DNA of 64,000 bases. Origin: Gigaspora rosea (Eukaryota; Glomeromycota; Glomeromycetes; Diversisporales; Gigasporaceae). The translations under genes were made by a program, and so were the position numbers. The notes under the pieces were generated by a model, which was not told the origin of the DNA, did no database searches, and saw nothing but the letters and a program-made list of their open reading frames with translations. Location of the stretch: contig QKWP01000582.1 of the NCBI GenBank assembly GCA_003550325.1, forward strand, positions 37,560 through 101,559. The letters are read 5' to 3'. This document shows, in pieces, positions 33,021-44,879 of the stretch (position 1 is the stretch's first letter; each line of letters starts with the position of its first letter).

Positions 33021-34202
33021 TGAGAACCAAAACTTCTATTTTGGTTTTTCCAAATTCGATTTTCATTTATGAAATGCCTAGTATATGGGGGATATCAATA
33101 GAAATGGGACAAATTTATCTAATAAATTTGTCCTATTTCTATTGACTTCACCCCATATAATTACAGGTTTGAGAAGCTTCGAAACTTACATTAATGAAAA
33201 ATGCATATTAGATGAAATACACAACAATTATAGTAAAAATGTAATATAGTTTACCTGTTGCAAAATAGCTTTACGCAGTGTTGTCACTCAGAGCAGACCC
33301 GGACAGGAACTGGATTGGACTCGAACCAGACTCGAACTCAGACAATTAAATTTGTCTGCCGGACAAATCTAATCAAACAGCCAATCATATATCAGTATAT
33401 CATATAAATAAAAGTATAAATCAGAAATTCTCAGAATTTAAATTCTACTTATAGCCCAACAGATACATAACATTTTTTGGGCATTCTTAAGCATTTCAAT
33501 TAATAATTAGAGTAGCTGCGTGACGCAGTCGCGCTAAAACCAGGAACGTACTAAGTATGATACTACAGATCGTTTGAAAATTAATATATTTTTATTTTAA
33601 TTATTGCAGTTGATGCTCACTTGAGGCCATTATAAAATAAGTATGATCATATGAATTAATTCATTTTAAGAAAGTCTCAAAAATGTAGTAATTATTTATG
33701 ATGATAATGTAATTATAGAATATTCGCACACAACAATTAAGTATTAACAAACTGGCCCAATCATGTAGATGATCAAAAATGTTATAGATTTCTATAAATT
33801 TAGATAGAATCAATAACGTCATGTGCATCATATTGCATAATCGACTCATGATGTTACAGTATATGTAAAAATGTTGACTACTTCCAAAAATGAATCCATT
33901 ACTTCTACTAAAAAAGGATTCTACGAAAATCAGCATAGACCATGCCCAAAAACATTAATTAAACCATCCCTTACACATTTCAAGTGATCATACTGGTATA
34001 TTGTAATTGTGAATAAATGAAAATCATTATTCCAACCAAAAGAGATTCTTTAAAAATCAATGTAGTGCATCAAAAAAGTTGAACAGAACCATCTTCTCTC
34101 ATATTTTATGTGATCGTACTGGTATTATAAATTATTTTTTAATAAAAGTTGGCTAAAATTTAAAACCGATTCTTCATATTTGCTTTGATTCGATCAATTA
34201 TT

Positions 34203-34411
34203 GTCACAGATCATAATTTAAAATGAAATCTACATTCTATACTTAACCTGCTAGCCTTCTAAAACCCATTAATACTTGTTTATTATATTTTTTTTTAAAA
34301 CTAACCCTAATCCTAAACCCCTAACCCTAAAAAATACACTCCAAAAAACTTTAGTTTTCGAGATTTTATACCATCATTTCATTTTAATCTGGATTTCATT
34401 ATGATCTGTCA
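34203..34411. mobile_element. 209-bp hAT-type MITE with central telomere-like tract (copy B)
   Basis: Exact 8-bp target duplication CAATTATT (34195-34202, 34412-34419). Inverted relative to copy A at 16842. The centre is CTAACCCTAATCCTAAACCC and CTAACCCTAA. Ends GTCACAGATCATAATTTAAA and 'atttcattatgatctgtca'. Confidence 0.85.
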
Positions 34412-34504
34412 CAATTATTGTCATATTTATATGGTTAATGAGATTCTAACTATATATTTTAGCTCTAATACATATAATCATATGAATTAGCTAGGACGGC
34501 TTTC

Positions 34505-34632
34505 AAAGTGCTGGTTACCTGACCAGATATATGGTGCTAGTCAATATGTACGAAAGATTATTTTTAATAATTTTATATTGTATATTATATTGGTACTGTA
34601 TATCTGTCAGATGACTAGCACTTTGGGCCATA
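34505..34632. repeat. Inverted repeat with AGTGCTGGT / ACTAGCACTTT arms
   Basis: 'caaagtgctggttacctgac' plus 'cagatatatggtgctagtca' pairs imperfectly with 'actgtatatctgtcagatga' plus 'ctagcactttgg'. The spacer is AT-rich. A small foldback inside the hAT-like element at 33276; no target duplication recognised. Confidence 0.5.
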
Positions 34633-35056
34633 TTGCCAATTCGTATCTACATACTGCCTTATAAAATCATTATAGAGAAATAATATAATTATTCCTAATA
34701 CGTATGAACTTATATGATGCCGGAGGAAATTATTAAGTAGAATTATTTCTTTAAACAAAACTTATTGAATATATGAAAAAAACTTTATACGTATGTATAT
34801 AGTTTTTTATCTGAAGATAAATGTCGTAAAAATAAACTTTTTTGATGATCGCAATAAATTTGTATTACAAACTCGGACATTGTCCGAATGCCCGAGTCAG
34901 AGTATGTCTGGGTCCGACATATTTTACTCAGACATTGTCTGTGTGACAATAGATAAATTCAGACATAATTCGAACTCAGACATCGGACAGTGTCCGAAAG
35001 TGTCCAGTCCGCCATATTTGACTCAGACATCAAAAAATGTACAACACTGGCTTTAA

Positions 35057-35573
35057 GGGTAGAGGGTACTATTTTAAAATTATATATAAACTTAATGGTT
35101 AAATTTTTTTTAAATTTAATTTTATAAAAAATTATAATAAGTAAACTAATTATATTTTAAGCCAAGTTTGTAGAGCAGGTTTTTCTAATTCTAATGATAG
35201 TAAAATCATTAAAATTGGTTAAAAACTCAGAAAGTTATAAAATCTTAAAGATTGGATATTAAAATTTAGTAATAAAATTAACTTATAAATTTACGCAAAT
35301 TGACCAATCAGCATTAGCAATTTTGAGCAACCCAGAAAATTTTTGGCCAACCCAGAAAAACTTTATGATATATATAAATATATTTTTTAAAATATAATAA
35401 TAGTTAAAATTTTTACCATAATAGATAAATTGTTTTATTTATATTTTATAAAATTTTAATAAAAATTAGTTGTAATTTAAAAAAGTTTTATTAGTAGCAT
35501 ATGTCAATTTTATATAAAAATTTCAAAATACCATATAAAAACTATATAAAAATGATCTACGTACCCTCTACCC
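35057..35573. mobile_element. TTAA-flanked TIR element (piggyBac/Kolobok-type target)
   Basis: GGGTAGAGGGTAC at the left and GTACCCTCTACCC at the right are perfect inverses, and TTAA lies immediately outside on both sides (35053-35056, 35574-35577). TTAA duplication is characteristic of piggyBac and Kolobok superfamilies; which one is uncertain without a transposase. The interior is AT-rich and non-coding. The left TTAA overlaps the right target duplication of the CAGTGTTG element, so this one landed next to, or used, that junction. Confidence 0.65.
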
Positions 35574-35939
35574 TTAAGTAAATACCCATTGCCTTGTCTA
35601 GTACAGAGTTGAGTATAACTGTCCTATAAATCGATATAGATCTTGAACCTATGCGTTTTTTTTATATCTAACAAAAAAAATTTTTTTTTGTTAGCGTTCT
35701 TCACAGATCTCAGCATATAAAACTTTAATAAAAATATACAAAATAACTGCCTTATTAACCATCAAAGATCAGGGTGGATTCTGAATCTACATATCGAACA
35801 TAATGTATATCGATATTTTTTTTTTTTTGCTTATAAAAAAAATTTTTTTATATTTAAAAAAAACTTTTGCAAGTCGTTAACTTATAGAAATCTATTCTAG
35901 AAAATTCCTTAATACTTTGTTGATCAATTACTAAATTTG

Positions 35940-36215
35940 GAGGTCTGCTAAAGCCTTGTACCTACGTGACTTTTTATATGTAGATTAGCCAATCAGAATC
36001 ATGAAATTTTGTTTATACAGGAAGTCAAAAATCAAAAAAACCACAAAAATATAAAAACGATAGTCTAAACCCGTTTTGGTGCATTAATAAAAAATGTAGA
36101 GAAGGTAATTTTACCTATATTTATACCTTCTTTTAATATTAAACTAACCTAACTCTAATTATAACTAAAATTTCAAAAGTACATGGGTACAAGGCTTTAG
36201 CGATTCCCTAAATTT
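35940..36215. mobile_element. MITE with TIR GCTAAAGCCTTGTACC
   Basis: GCTAAAGCCTTGTACC (35950) and GGTACAAGGCTTTAGC (36190) are perfect inverses with further matching outside. The interior 'gatagtctaaacccgttttg', GTGCATTAATAAAAAATGTA and GAGAAGGTAATTTTACCTAT is homologous to the core of the element at 26361, followed by AACTAACCTAACTCTAATT, a decayed CCCTAA-like tract. The spacer 35578-35939 has two poly-T blocks and no gene. Confidence 0.6.
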
Positions 36216-36357
36216 GGCAATATTCGAGACTGTCTATTGTTTATATTTTTTAACCAATCAAATCGAATGTCCGCTATGCTTTGCCAGCTCCTTTTTCTAG
36301 AGAACGCCAGAATTCTGTCTACTAGTAATCGCAAATTTTCATATTAGATGAGTAAAA

Positions 36358-36662
36358 AGGACCCAAACATCTCTCATATAGGTCATAACTGAATTTTGGC
36401 CAATTTTGACCTAATTTGCTAAAAATAACAAAATCTATTATTTACTTAAATAACTTTTGATTCAGTAATTAGAATTGAATGAATTTTTTTTGTTTGATGC
36501 GCCTCACTAAGAGCTTCATTTTAAAAAAAAAGTTCATTCAAATTGGACTACTAAATGCCATGATCATTACCAAAAACTGTTGTTTTTTTTTGCTTCTCAA
36601 ATTTTAGGGGTTTTTGCTGAAATGCGTAATGTATGACCTCTGTACTATATGTCCGGGGTCCT
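36358..36662. mobile_element. 305-bp hAT-type MITE, AGGACCC family, with one hairpin module
   Basis: Exact 8-bp target duplication GAGTAAAA (36350-36357, 36663-36670). Ends AGGACCCAAACATCTCTCAT and 'gtccggggtcct'. The middle holds one copy of the nested hairpin module seen at 52656-55105: 'taacttttgattcagtaatt', GCGCCTCACTAAGAGCTTC as loop and 'aattggactactaaatg'. Confidence 0.85.
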
Positions 36663-36962
36663 GAGTAAAACCAGAAGGAGACTAAGTGGATTCTGTTTCA
36701 CTGTTAATTGTGATTTCACCTGTTTTGTGTGATTGCATAATTCTGGTTTGAGAATCTTTGATCTATGCTAAGTTTATATTATATATAATCTTTTTTTATA
36801 TTATTAATAGGCAGAACAATTGTTAAATAAAATTTTTACAAATCTTTTAAGATAGCTTTTTATACTTTTTGGCATTAGTTCTGAATGAGACTTATCACTA
36901 TTCATCTAATCAAACAAGTAATTATAATGATTTTCTGATTAATCTTTTTTTATAATCTATCT

Positions 36963-37211
36963 TTAGAGCTCTGATATTGCAATGGGAAATAATTCATTTT
37001 CCTTATTTGAATGCCAAATTAATATAGAAGAGTTCACTATTTCAAATATTTTCTTGATAGAATATGGCTTATTTACGCATACAGATACTATACAGATACT
37101 ATTATTTTTTCCTTCTTGTGGTTTAATATTAAGTATTTCACATTTATATTTTACAAAACAATGCTCATATGCATTCTTTTGAAAATCGAATTCTTCAAAA
37201 TTAGCTTTCAC
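36963..37211 (-). pseudogene. Unidentified coding remnant (82 codons)
   Basis: The minus strand reads 'MKANFEEFDFQKNAYEHCFV' and later 'SVCVNKPYSIKKIFEIVNSS' with balanced, protein-like composition and no repeat structure. I do not recognise a family and see no flanking exons, so it may be a single surviving exon. The rest of 36663-37990 is AT-rich, with a near-palindromic GGCATGCC cluster at 37915-37970. Confidence 0.25.
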
Positions 37212-37995
37212 AGGTTTGAATTATTGCCATGAGTGGTCCGAATTAACATACATTCATGTAGCATATAATTTATAACTGTAACAAATGATAATTGAATTTG
37301 GAAAATCACTATATTTCAAAATAATGCTTATGGACATAGCCAAAATAAAGCACAGATCATTTAACTAATGCGTGAATGGGCTTTTCATGCTTATACGGTA
37401 ATTAACTTAATACTCCCGTTTCTATGGAATAGCTAATTTATTAAGTAAATACCCAAAAAAATTAGTAATTTATTACTTCTATTTGTGGCTTTTCCGATTG
37501 TATTTTTTTCAAACAGATAACCTTGGTTTATATTGCCATGGTTTATACAATATTTTATGTTATAATTTACATATAGCTTTTCAACAAAGCTGTGCAACTC
37601 AAGTCAAAATTACTATAATTGGGAACCTACGGCTATGCAGTTTAAAATAGAATTTGGGGTTGGTAAGTCCAATCAATAAGAACCGTAGTTGTATTAATTT
37701 ACAAAAAAAATTCTAAAATGAGACCGTAGTGTATTAATCATCTCATATATATTATTTTATAAAAAAAAATCTAAAAATCTAATAAATTTATTTATTTTTT
37801 TTGCTTATGTTATTATACTGTATATATATAGTTTATAACTTAGAATTATTTAGTATTAATAAACTGGCCAATCAAATTATGTATTTTTATTTTGTATATT
37901 AGTAGCACACCTATGGCATGCCAGGGTGGCATTTTGGCACGAAATTAGGTGGATGGCATGCCATAGAGCATGCCAAATTTTTTGCTATGCTACAA

Positions 37996-39045
37996 TCCCT
38001 ACTTGTAGAGCATATCTTAGAGCATATAAATCTCAAATTTCATGAAAAAATGTTAAAAACTCATATAGATATTAATGTTTTTATAAATTCAGACACATAT
38101 GTTTTTACAAGTTTTTTCTTAAACTTCAAATGCTTCCAGAGGCACTTTCTCAAAATGAAATTTCAAAAACCAACTAAGTAACCTGATAGAATAGGTATTC
38201 GAGAGTTTATTATAAAAATTTCAGCTCATTTGGCCAAATATTCATCTATTAACAACGTTTTTTCATTTTATTTCCAGATTCAGGATTTTCTAAAATTTTC
38301 AATTTTGATGAAAACGAAAAAATCACTATCACAGTCTAGATTTTTAGAGCTACATAATAATATATATTCAAATTCTACAAACCATTAGAGTATGGTCACA
38401 AAACTTTTTCTGTGAAATTTCATGGTATTTGGAATGATATTGATGAAGTTATTGAATTTTTTCATTTATTTACAAATTAGTAAAAATTTTAAGTTTTTCA
38501 TCAAATATGTTTTCAAAATAACCCACTATACGGCAATGATTTACGAGAAATTTTACTATGCTAACTAAATAAAATTTTATAACAAGTCTTGTAGAGCATA
38601 TCTCAGAGCATTTGAATCTCAAATTTCATAAACATGAAAAAATGTTGAAAACTTATGGAGATATCAAGGTTTTTGTAAATTCAGATGCATACGTTTTCGC
38701 AAGTTTTCCTCTAAACTTCAACTAATTCTGGAGGCACTTTCTCAAAATAATCAACTAAGTAACCTGGTAGAATAGATATTCGAGAGTTTACTATAAAAAT
38801 TTCAGCACATTTGGTCAAATATTCATCGATTAACAACGAATTTTCATTTTATTTCCAGATTTAGAATTTTTTAAAATTTTCAATTTTGATGAAAACAGAA
38901 AAATTACCATTACAGGCTAGTTTTTTAAAGCTACATAATAATATATGCTCAAATTCTACAAACCATTAGAGTATGATCACAAAATTTTTTTTGTGAAATT
39001 TCATGGTATTTGGAATAATATTGATGAAGTTATTGAATCTTTTTA
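37996..39045. repeat. Two diverged direct copies of a 460-bp repeat
   Basis: Copy 1 starts near 37996 (CTACTTGTAGAGCATATCTT) and copy 2 near 38582 (AGTCTTGTAGAGCATATCTC). They run in parallel through 'gaggcactttctcaaaat', 'agtaacctg.tagaatag', 'tattcgagagttta', 'ttaacaacg', 'attttatttccagatt' and 'catggtatttggaat' to about 38460 and 39045. A third short piece ('atgaaatttcagctcattca') lies at 39181. Frames in copy 1 are not conserved in copy 2, so it is not coding. Confidence 0.75.
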
Positions 39046-39208
39046 TTTGTCTCTTGTGTAAAATTCTCTTTTTTTTGTATGTTTCAAAAATAAAATATAT
39101 CTAATAAAGCATATTCGCCAAATAAAACATACAATATGAGCACAATAAAGTTGATAGTGATGAAATTCAAGAGTTTGTATATGAAATTTCAGCTCATTCA
39201 GATGAATA

Positions 39209-39402
39209 CAGTTGCCTCTTTCTAATCCGAACCTCTCTAAACCGAACACTATTAAACTCTTTCTAAACTGAACAAAATCTCCTAGAACATTTGTAAATTT
39301 TACTATAAAGTTCAGATAAGCTATATATAAACTGAACTTTTTCAAATTTTTATATAGTAAAAAAAAGCAGTTCCGTCAGTTCGGATTAAAGAGAGTTGAC
39401 TG
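39209..39402. mobile_element. 194-bp pogo/Tc1-like MITE, TA-flanked
   Basis: CAGTTGCCTCTTTCTAATCC at the left mirrors GGATTAAAGAGAGTTGACTG at the right, and TA stands on each side (39207-39208, 39403-39404). CAGT..GA-C-TCT-TTTAATCCGAAC ends are typical of pogo/Tigger-like elements. No coding content. Confidence 0.75.
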
Positions 39403-39404
39403 TA

Positions 39405-41010
39405 TTTGCCAAATTTTGATTAAGTTTTTTTTTTTTTTTTAGGGCTTTGGCAGTTTTGCTAAAATCTAATAGATTTATTATTACTAAAAATTTCTTTTTA
39501 ATACATTTACAATCGACTTTGACCTCATCTGGCTACAAAATAAATTTTGCGCCCAGATGCGACCAGCCGCATCGGCTTACATATAAGACAAAAAAAATTC
39601 GTTAGCTATAGTTACAAACCAACTATGCTTCATAACCTACTCCTTCAAAAACTCCTTCTCTAAGCTTCTCATAAAGAAGAATAAAAACAAGGGAAAGATT
39701 AAAATAGGGGAACAAAACTAAATACCCAACAAAATTAACCAAACACCAAAATTATACATTCAAGAAAAATAAAACAAAAAAGAAAAACCAAAGAAAAAGC
39801 AAAGAAAAAATAAACTATGAAAGCATTGATAATCGATAAAAATTATATAATACTGCACAAGGAAACGCGTCGCCAAAGTATTATATATATAAAAGAAAAC
39901 TAAAGGAATGTTCTAGAATTTATTTTCCAAAGATCAGACTATTCCATTGCGCCACGTCTCATTACGCGTCCATTTCTGTTTATTCACCTGCATGCCTTCT
40001 TCCCGATTAGGATAGGAACTACAATGCCAATCTTTTGGAGTGGGTATGCCGAATTTTCTACTTTTCATCCAAAATTCCAGAAAAAAAGACTTCGAGCGAG
40101 AATATGATAGCAGGAGTATGGTAAAATATGTTCTTGTAGCCAAAACTTTTAGAGAGTGTGTTGAAAAACTCATTTTTTAGTTCACCGCCTAGCCAAAATA
40201 TAACACCTTCGTCGACGAAGAAAAAAATGGGTTTATCTCCACCAGAATTTCTTGTACCAAGGGCACCCACTGCCAGTTATCTTGCACAACTGACACTTCT
40301 GGCTTGCTTGCCGAATATATAAAGGAGTCTTCCGAGAGTTAAACAAAAAAGGTTGACCTTTATAAAAACCAGTATTATATCTGCTTCGTCTTTTACTAAT
40401 AAAAATTTTGTTTTTCGTTTGCTTAAAATTTTGGACAAGTGATCGACAGGAAGCGTTGATGAAAAATGGTTGTATGGATTAAGTTTTTTTGATTTTCTTG
40501 TTTAACAAATTTAAATATATAAATTATATATAATATTGACATTGAAATATTTTTGAATTTTATAGCAAAATTTGATGAAATGTGCATAAAAATCATCTTT
40601 TTAAAAACGTCTACTAATATAAACGTTGACACATTTTCAAATTTTACAATATAATTTAAGTAGAAAATTGTTAAAAATACCTAAATTTTGGTTAGAGCAG
40701 TGTCATTAATCACCTGATTATTTTTTATCAGAGGCCTACCCCCCCTCTTCCTCAATATATAAATAGTCAGGTTCTTATATATAATTTCAACTTTTTTTAC
40801 ACCCCTCCCCCCCTAAAAAATCACCTGATTTTTGTTACTCCCCTTAAAACATTGATAAATTTAGATTGCTACTTATAAAATTTTACTTACCTGACTGATT
40901 TTAGTTGATCGGCACCTTGTATAAAATCATCTATCATCTATCATCTACTATATATAAAGAAAAAAAATGTAAACATAAAAAAAAAGCTAAGTTTTTTTTA
41001 ATAATAATAC
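39405..41010. other. No supported gene; A-rich and C-rich tracts
   Basis: Two overlapping minus-strand frames at 39934-40270 are shadows of each other in sequence without a recognisable family. 39740-39830 is A-rich. 40735-40850 has two poly-C runs (TACCCCCCCTC, ACACCCCTCCCCCCC) near a repeated 'aatcacctgatt' motif. Confidence 0.3.
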
Positions 41011-41465
41011 TATAATATAGTAGATATTTTTGTACTTTCATATTGCAACAGTCATGTGTTTACGATGTATTAGATGATCATATAACGGTATCGACTCTTT
41101 GTTTGACACACCAATAGTTTACTTTATTTTTATTTATTCTTTATTAGTTATTTATTATTTATTTTATTTATTTATTTGTGTCGCTGCCTGTTATACTGTT
41201 TATTTAGTCGCGATGCATATCGGCATTATGTATCGTTTGTTATGCATAGATCGTATGCATAATATTGTTATTGGTATTTGAGTTTATTGTACATAGTTTT
41301 AGGATAGGAGAAACTACAATTATAAAAAGGATCTAAAAATCTTTCTGTCTCAATATCAACCCAACGATTTACTATTATATCTTCTATCTAATAAAAGCCA
41401 TCTTTGTCTTGAATTTCTTTTAACAAAAACCTAATCTATCCACATAATCGAACATTTTGATTACA
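41011..41465. repeat. 5' LTR
   Basis: Contains the 'tttatttattctttattagttatttattatttattt' zone and ends in 'ctaatctatccacataatcgaac' followed by GATTACA. The 60-codon frame inside (41099-41281) is not kept in the 3' LTR. Confidence 0.85.
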
Positions 41466-41895
41466 TTTGGCGATGACGACAGGACCAGGTCGCCTACTTG
41501 AAGAAATTCTGCACGAAGACAGCTGTGTCCTACAAAATAAAAGATATGACTCCATAGAACTGAGTCCTGATTTATGGCCCATGTACTTTTCTGAATTCAC
41601 GTTTCCATAGTTGTTAAAGAAATGTTTCATTTAGTAAAGCCCTTAAATTAAAATGAAACATTAATATCCAAGGCCAAAAACAAAAGTAGAATCAAAAAGT
41701 TATACTTAGTTCCGAAAATTTAGCATTTTTTTTGGTCTCACGTACCGTCCTTACGTGTTTAACTCCATTATATATTATTTTTCAACAAAGTACCACCCTA
41801 AGTAAAAAGAAAAAATAATTAAAGAAATAAAAATAAGTGCCGAAAATATATATATATAAAATTTTTTAGCATTAAAGTTATTATACTCTACACCC

Positions 41896-42417
41896 AGGAC
41901 CCTGAATAATTTATGTGAAGTTATATTTGAGCATCATAGTAAAAATATTTTTAGTTAGCCATTTTGGTTTGGTATATATAAGCTATATTTTACACATTAG
42001 ATAGAACTTTTACCCATCTTTACCTTTTCGTGTAATACAACCTCTCTCCCTTTTACTCCTCTCTCCTTTTTACTTCTCTCTTCCTTTTACCCCTCTCTCC
42101 CTTTTACTTTTCTCTCCTTTTTACTCCTCTCTCCCTTTCTCTCCTTTCTCCCTTTTACCTCTTTTTTCCTTTTCCCTCTCTCCTTTTTACATGCTGGGTT
42201 ACTATTATAGCCCAATTTTCATTAGCACATTTCAAATATAACATTTATAAAAATTATCCCATTAGTATTCTTTCAAATATACCTATTTTGCCATTTAGCG
42301 GGTTTCAAATATAACCTTTTTCTCCAATACCTACTTTTCAAATATAACCTTTTTTAAAAAATGGCCCTCCATTAGCTATTTTTCAACTATGACCTCATAT
42401 AGATTGTTCAGAGTCCT
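41896..42417. mobile_element. 522-bp hAT-type MITE inside the LTR element
   Basis: TIRs AGGACCCTGAATAATTTATG and the inverse ending 'agattgttcagagtcct'. Flanking 8-mers CTACACCC (41888-41895) and CTACACTC (42418-42425), 7 of 8. It carries a polypyrimidine tract at 42043-42190 (units of CTCTCTCCCTTTTACTC) and the 'ttcaaatataacctttt' motif shared with the element at 20053. Confidence 0.8.
42043..42190. repeat. Polypyrimidine minisatellite (CTCTCTCCTTTTTACTC)n
   Basis: About eight units of 15-18 bp, almost purely C and T on the plus strand. Such tracts can form triplex or non-B DNA. Lies inside the MITE at 41896. Confidence 0.7.
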
Positions 42418-43648
42418 CTACACTCCAGTTTATTCTTCAAGTTTTTGTAAACATCCAACAGAATTCCAGGTTATTCTGGTTACAGAGATAGCGTTCTAAA
42501 AGAAAATAAAGAATTAATAAAAAAAAATAAAAAAAATAAAAAAAATTTTTGAAACAAGTGATCCTATACTTATCTTTTTGGATACCCTTTCCTACTTGGA
42601 AGAAGAATTAGAATAAGGGCAGAAAAGTCTTATATCCTGAGGATCCTGCAACATTAAGTTCTAAAAATGCGTTTCTTGTTTTTAAACCCGAAATAGATAA
42701 AGACAAAAGTGTCGTATTCCAAAAGACCCTCCATTTCAAGCTCAAAAGTTAGATAAAATAAGATCCAGAAAGAATTTTTTTTGTACGTAGGTTAAAACTC
42801 CAGTTAAAAGAACTCCTAAAAGGACCCTGGTAACTTCTATACATTAAGAAACTTGTTTCGCTATAACTAACTAGAAAGAAAGGAACTCTACCAAAATTTA
42901 GCAAAATCTTACCTAAAGTTTTGAAACCCAAAAATAAGTACTGAAAAAAAAAATTAATGACAGAAATAATAACCAAATCGGAACTGAGAAAGACAAAACA
43001 AAAAAAAGTGAAAGTCGACCCGATTCAAAGAAAGAAACGAAAGAACTCCAAACCGGACAAAGAAGAGCAGAACTAATAAAAAGAAAAAGTTTTTTTAACA
43101 GATCAAGTTAAAATGGATTATCAACAATAATCTAACAATCATGTGGGTGACGTCAAGATCAAGACGAAGACACAAGAAATACTACCAATAGCCCTATTAG
43201 ACAAATTCGAAAATCGACTGATTTTCATAAAACCATGAGAAAATTCGATAAACCTAAGAAAAAGAATAAATAAGTAAATGAATTACAATAGTTAACAATA
43301 TGAAGAAATAAAAAAGGAAAACTTATATTGTGCATTATACTCCAAATTCTGAATATGAGATTTTAAAGAGAAAAAAATTGTAGATAGATATTTTTTTTAT
43401 TTTTTTTAGTTTTTTTTTAAGTTAGTTTTTTTTCAAATTCTGTAAGTAAATTGAGTTAAGTTTAGTTTTTTTTTAGTTTTGGTTATAGGTAATCCGAGGT
43501 ACAAAACCCCTATGTATTAGTTTTGTTCTGGTTATAGGTAATCCAAGGAACCTAAAACCCAGAATTTATTTTTTTTAACGAGTTTAGAATTTTTTTTAAT
43601 TACTAGTTGATTATGCTCGGAGGACCTCGCATTTTAAAGGAGGGGAAG

Positions 43649-44099
43649 TGTAATATAGTAGATATTTTTGTACTTTCATATCACGACAGTCACATGTTCA
43701 CGATGTATTAGATGATCACGTAATGGTGTCGACCCTTCGTTCGACATACCACTAGTTTACTTTATTTTTATTTATTCTTTATTAGTTATTTATTATTTAT
43801 TTATTTATTTGTGTCACTGCCCCGTCATACTGTTTATTTTGCCGTGATGCATATCGGTATTATGTATCATTCGTTATGCATAGATCATATGCATAACATC
43901 ATTATTGGTATTTGAGTTTATTGTACATAGTTTTAGGATAGGAGAAACTACAATTATAAAAAGGACCTAAAAATCCTTCTGTATCAATATCAACTCAACG
44001 ATCCACTATCATGTCTTCTATCTAATAAAAGCCATCTTCGTCTTGAATTTCTTCTAGCAAAGACCTAATCTATCCATATAATCGAACATTTCGATTACA
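43649..44099. repeat. 3' LTR
   Basis: Matches the 5' LTR along its length with many transitions (for example GTCACATGTTCACGATG against GTCATGTGTTTACGATG). The C-to-T/G-to-A bias between the two LTRs is visible by eye. Confidence 0.85.
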
Positions 44100-44879
44100 A
44101 TACCAAAAGTTGTAGCATTCTATTATTACTATTAATGTTTAGTAAAAGCTTTGCAGCAGGCAGTGGTAATAGAATACTTCAAAAAATTTAAATAAATAAA
44201 ATAAAAAAATTTAAATAAAATAAAAAAAATGAATTGATATTTCCACACCTTTTTTTGATAATGCCACACCAGTGCCACACCCATGTAGATCATTTTGGTT
44301 TTTTCTAATTTTTTTAAAATTTGATTGAAGATAGCTTGATACCCTCCTAACCAAATTTGATCAACTTTTTTGTTCTTTAAATTGTAGAAAGCAGTAGAAT
44401 TAAAATAAAAAAAAGTTTATCTAATCTAATTAGAAGGATGTTAAGATATCTTTGACCAAAACATCTATCAAATATAAGCTGTAACAAAAATTGTTTACAA
44501 TCTTTGATCGAAGATAACTTCAACCTGCTATAACTTTTTTATAAATGATTTTAAAAAAATTAAAAACCATGGAAGTGTTTAGCTTGTTTTGATTTAACAT
44601 TTTAAGATAGTATTTTTTGGTTACTATTTTTTCTTTGAAGAAGGATTAGCAATTTGAATGTCATCAATTTTATTTGTCGGGTCTAGGTTGCTTGCACTGT
44701 ATAAAAAAAAAATTCCTCATCAAATTTTAGTATATATTACTGCTCTAACCTTACCCCTAACGCCAACCTAATGTTAAGGCTTTTTCGGTTGTTTTGATTT
44801 CATGGCAGAATTTTTGGAGGTGTTCTTGGTGTAGTACATATATATACGCGGAAGATCACGTGTTAACCGTTAGATATGT
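44100..44879. other. No supported gene
   Basis: Contains 'accttacccctaacgccaacc' (44749-44770), a weak telomere-like stretch next to AAATTTTAGTATATA, probably a fragment of one of the MITEs with the shared core, truncated by or adjacent to the hAT element at 44880. Confidence 0.35.

Larger units (their letters stand above)
33276..35049. mobile_element. hAT-like element with TIR CAGTGTTG, containing nested insertions
   Basis: CAGTGTTG at 33276 and CAACACTG ending at 35049. Flanking 8-mers are GCTTTACG (33268-33275) and GCTTTAAG (35050-35057), 7 of 8. Both subterminal regions carry repeated 'cagac/gtccgac' motifs (GAACTCAGAC, TCCGACATATTTTACTCAGA). The 209-bp MITE at 34203 and a hairpin at 34505-34632 lie inside. 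No transposase found; the frame at 34793-35056 is made of the subterminal repeats. Confidence 0.7.
41011..44099. mobile_element. Non-autonomous LTR retrotransposon
   Basis: Direct terminal repeats at 41011-41465 and 43649-44099 start T(A/G)TAATATAGTAGATATTTT and end CGAACATTTCGATTACA (or TTTTGATTACA). The outer ends TGTAAT..ATTACA are inverted. A polypurine tract AAAGGAGGGGAAG (43636-43648) directly precedes the 3' LTR. A primer-site-like TTTGGCGATGACGACAGGAC directly follows the 5' LTR. The flanks share ATAC, a 4-bp target duplication. The internal 2.2 kb shows no gag or pol and contains a hAT-type MITE (41896-42417), so it is a LARD/TRIM-like element. The LTRs differ at many positions, so the insertion is not recent. 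Confidence 0.85.

Noticed and set aside
33661-33936. 91-codon minus-strand frame
   Set aside because: Lies in AT-rich filler of the CAGTGTTG hAT-like element; composition (Ile, Asn, Tyr, Phe) is that of random AT-rich DNA.
40058-40270. 70-codon minus-strand frame ('GTRNSGGDKPIFFFVDEGVI')
   Set aside because: Overlaps another frame of equal quality, shows no known family or splice context; not supported as a gene.
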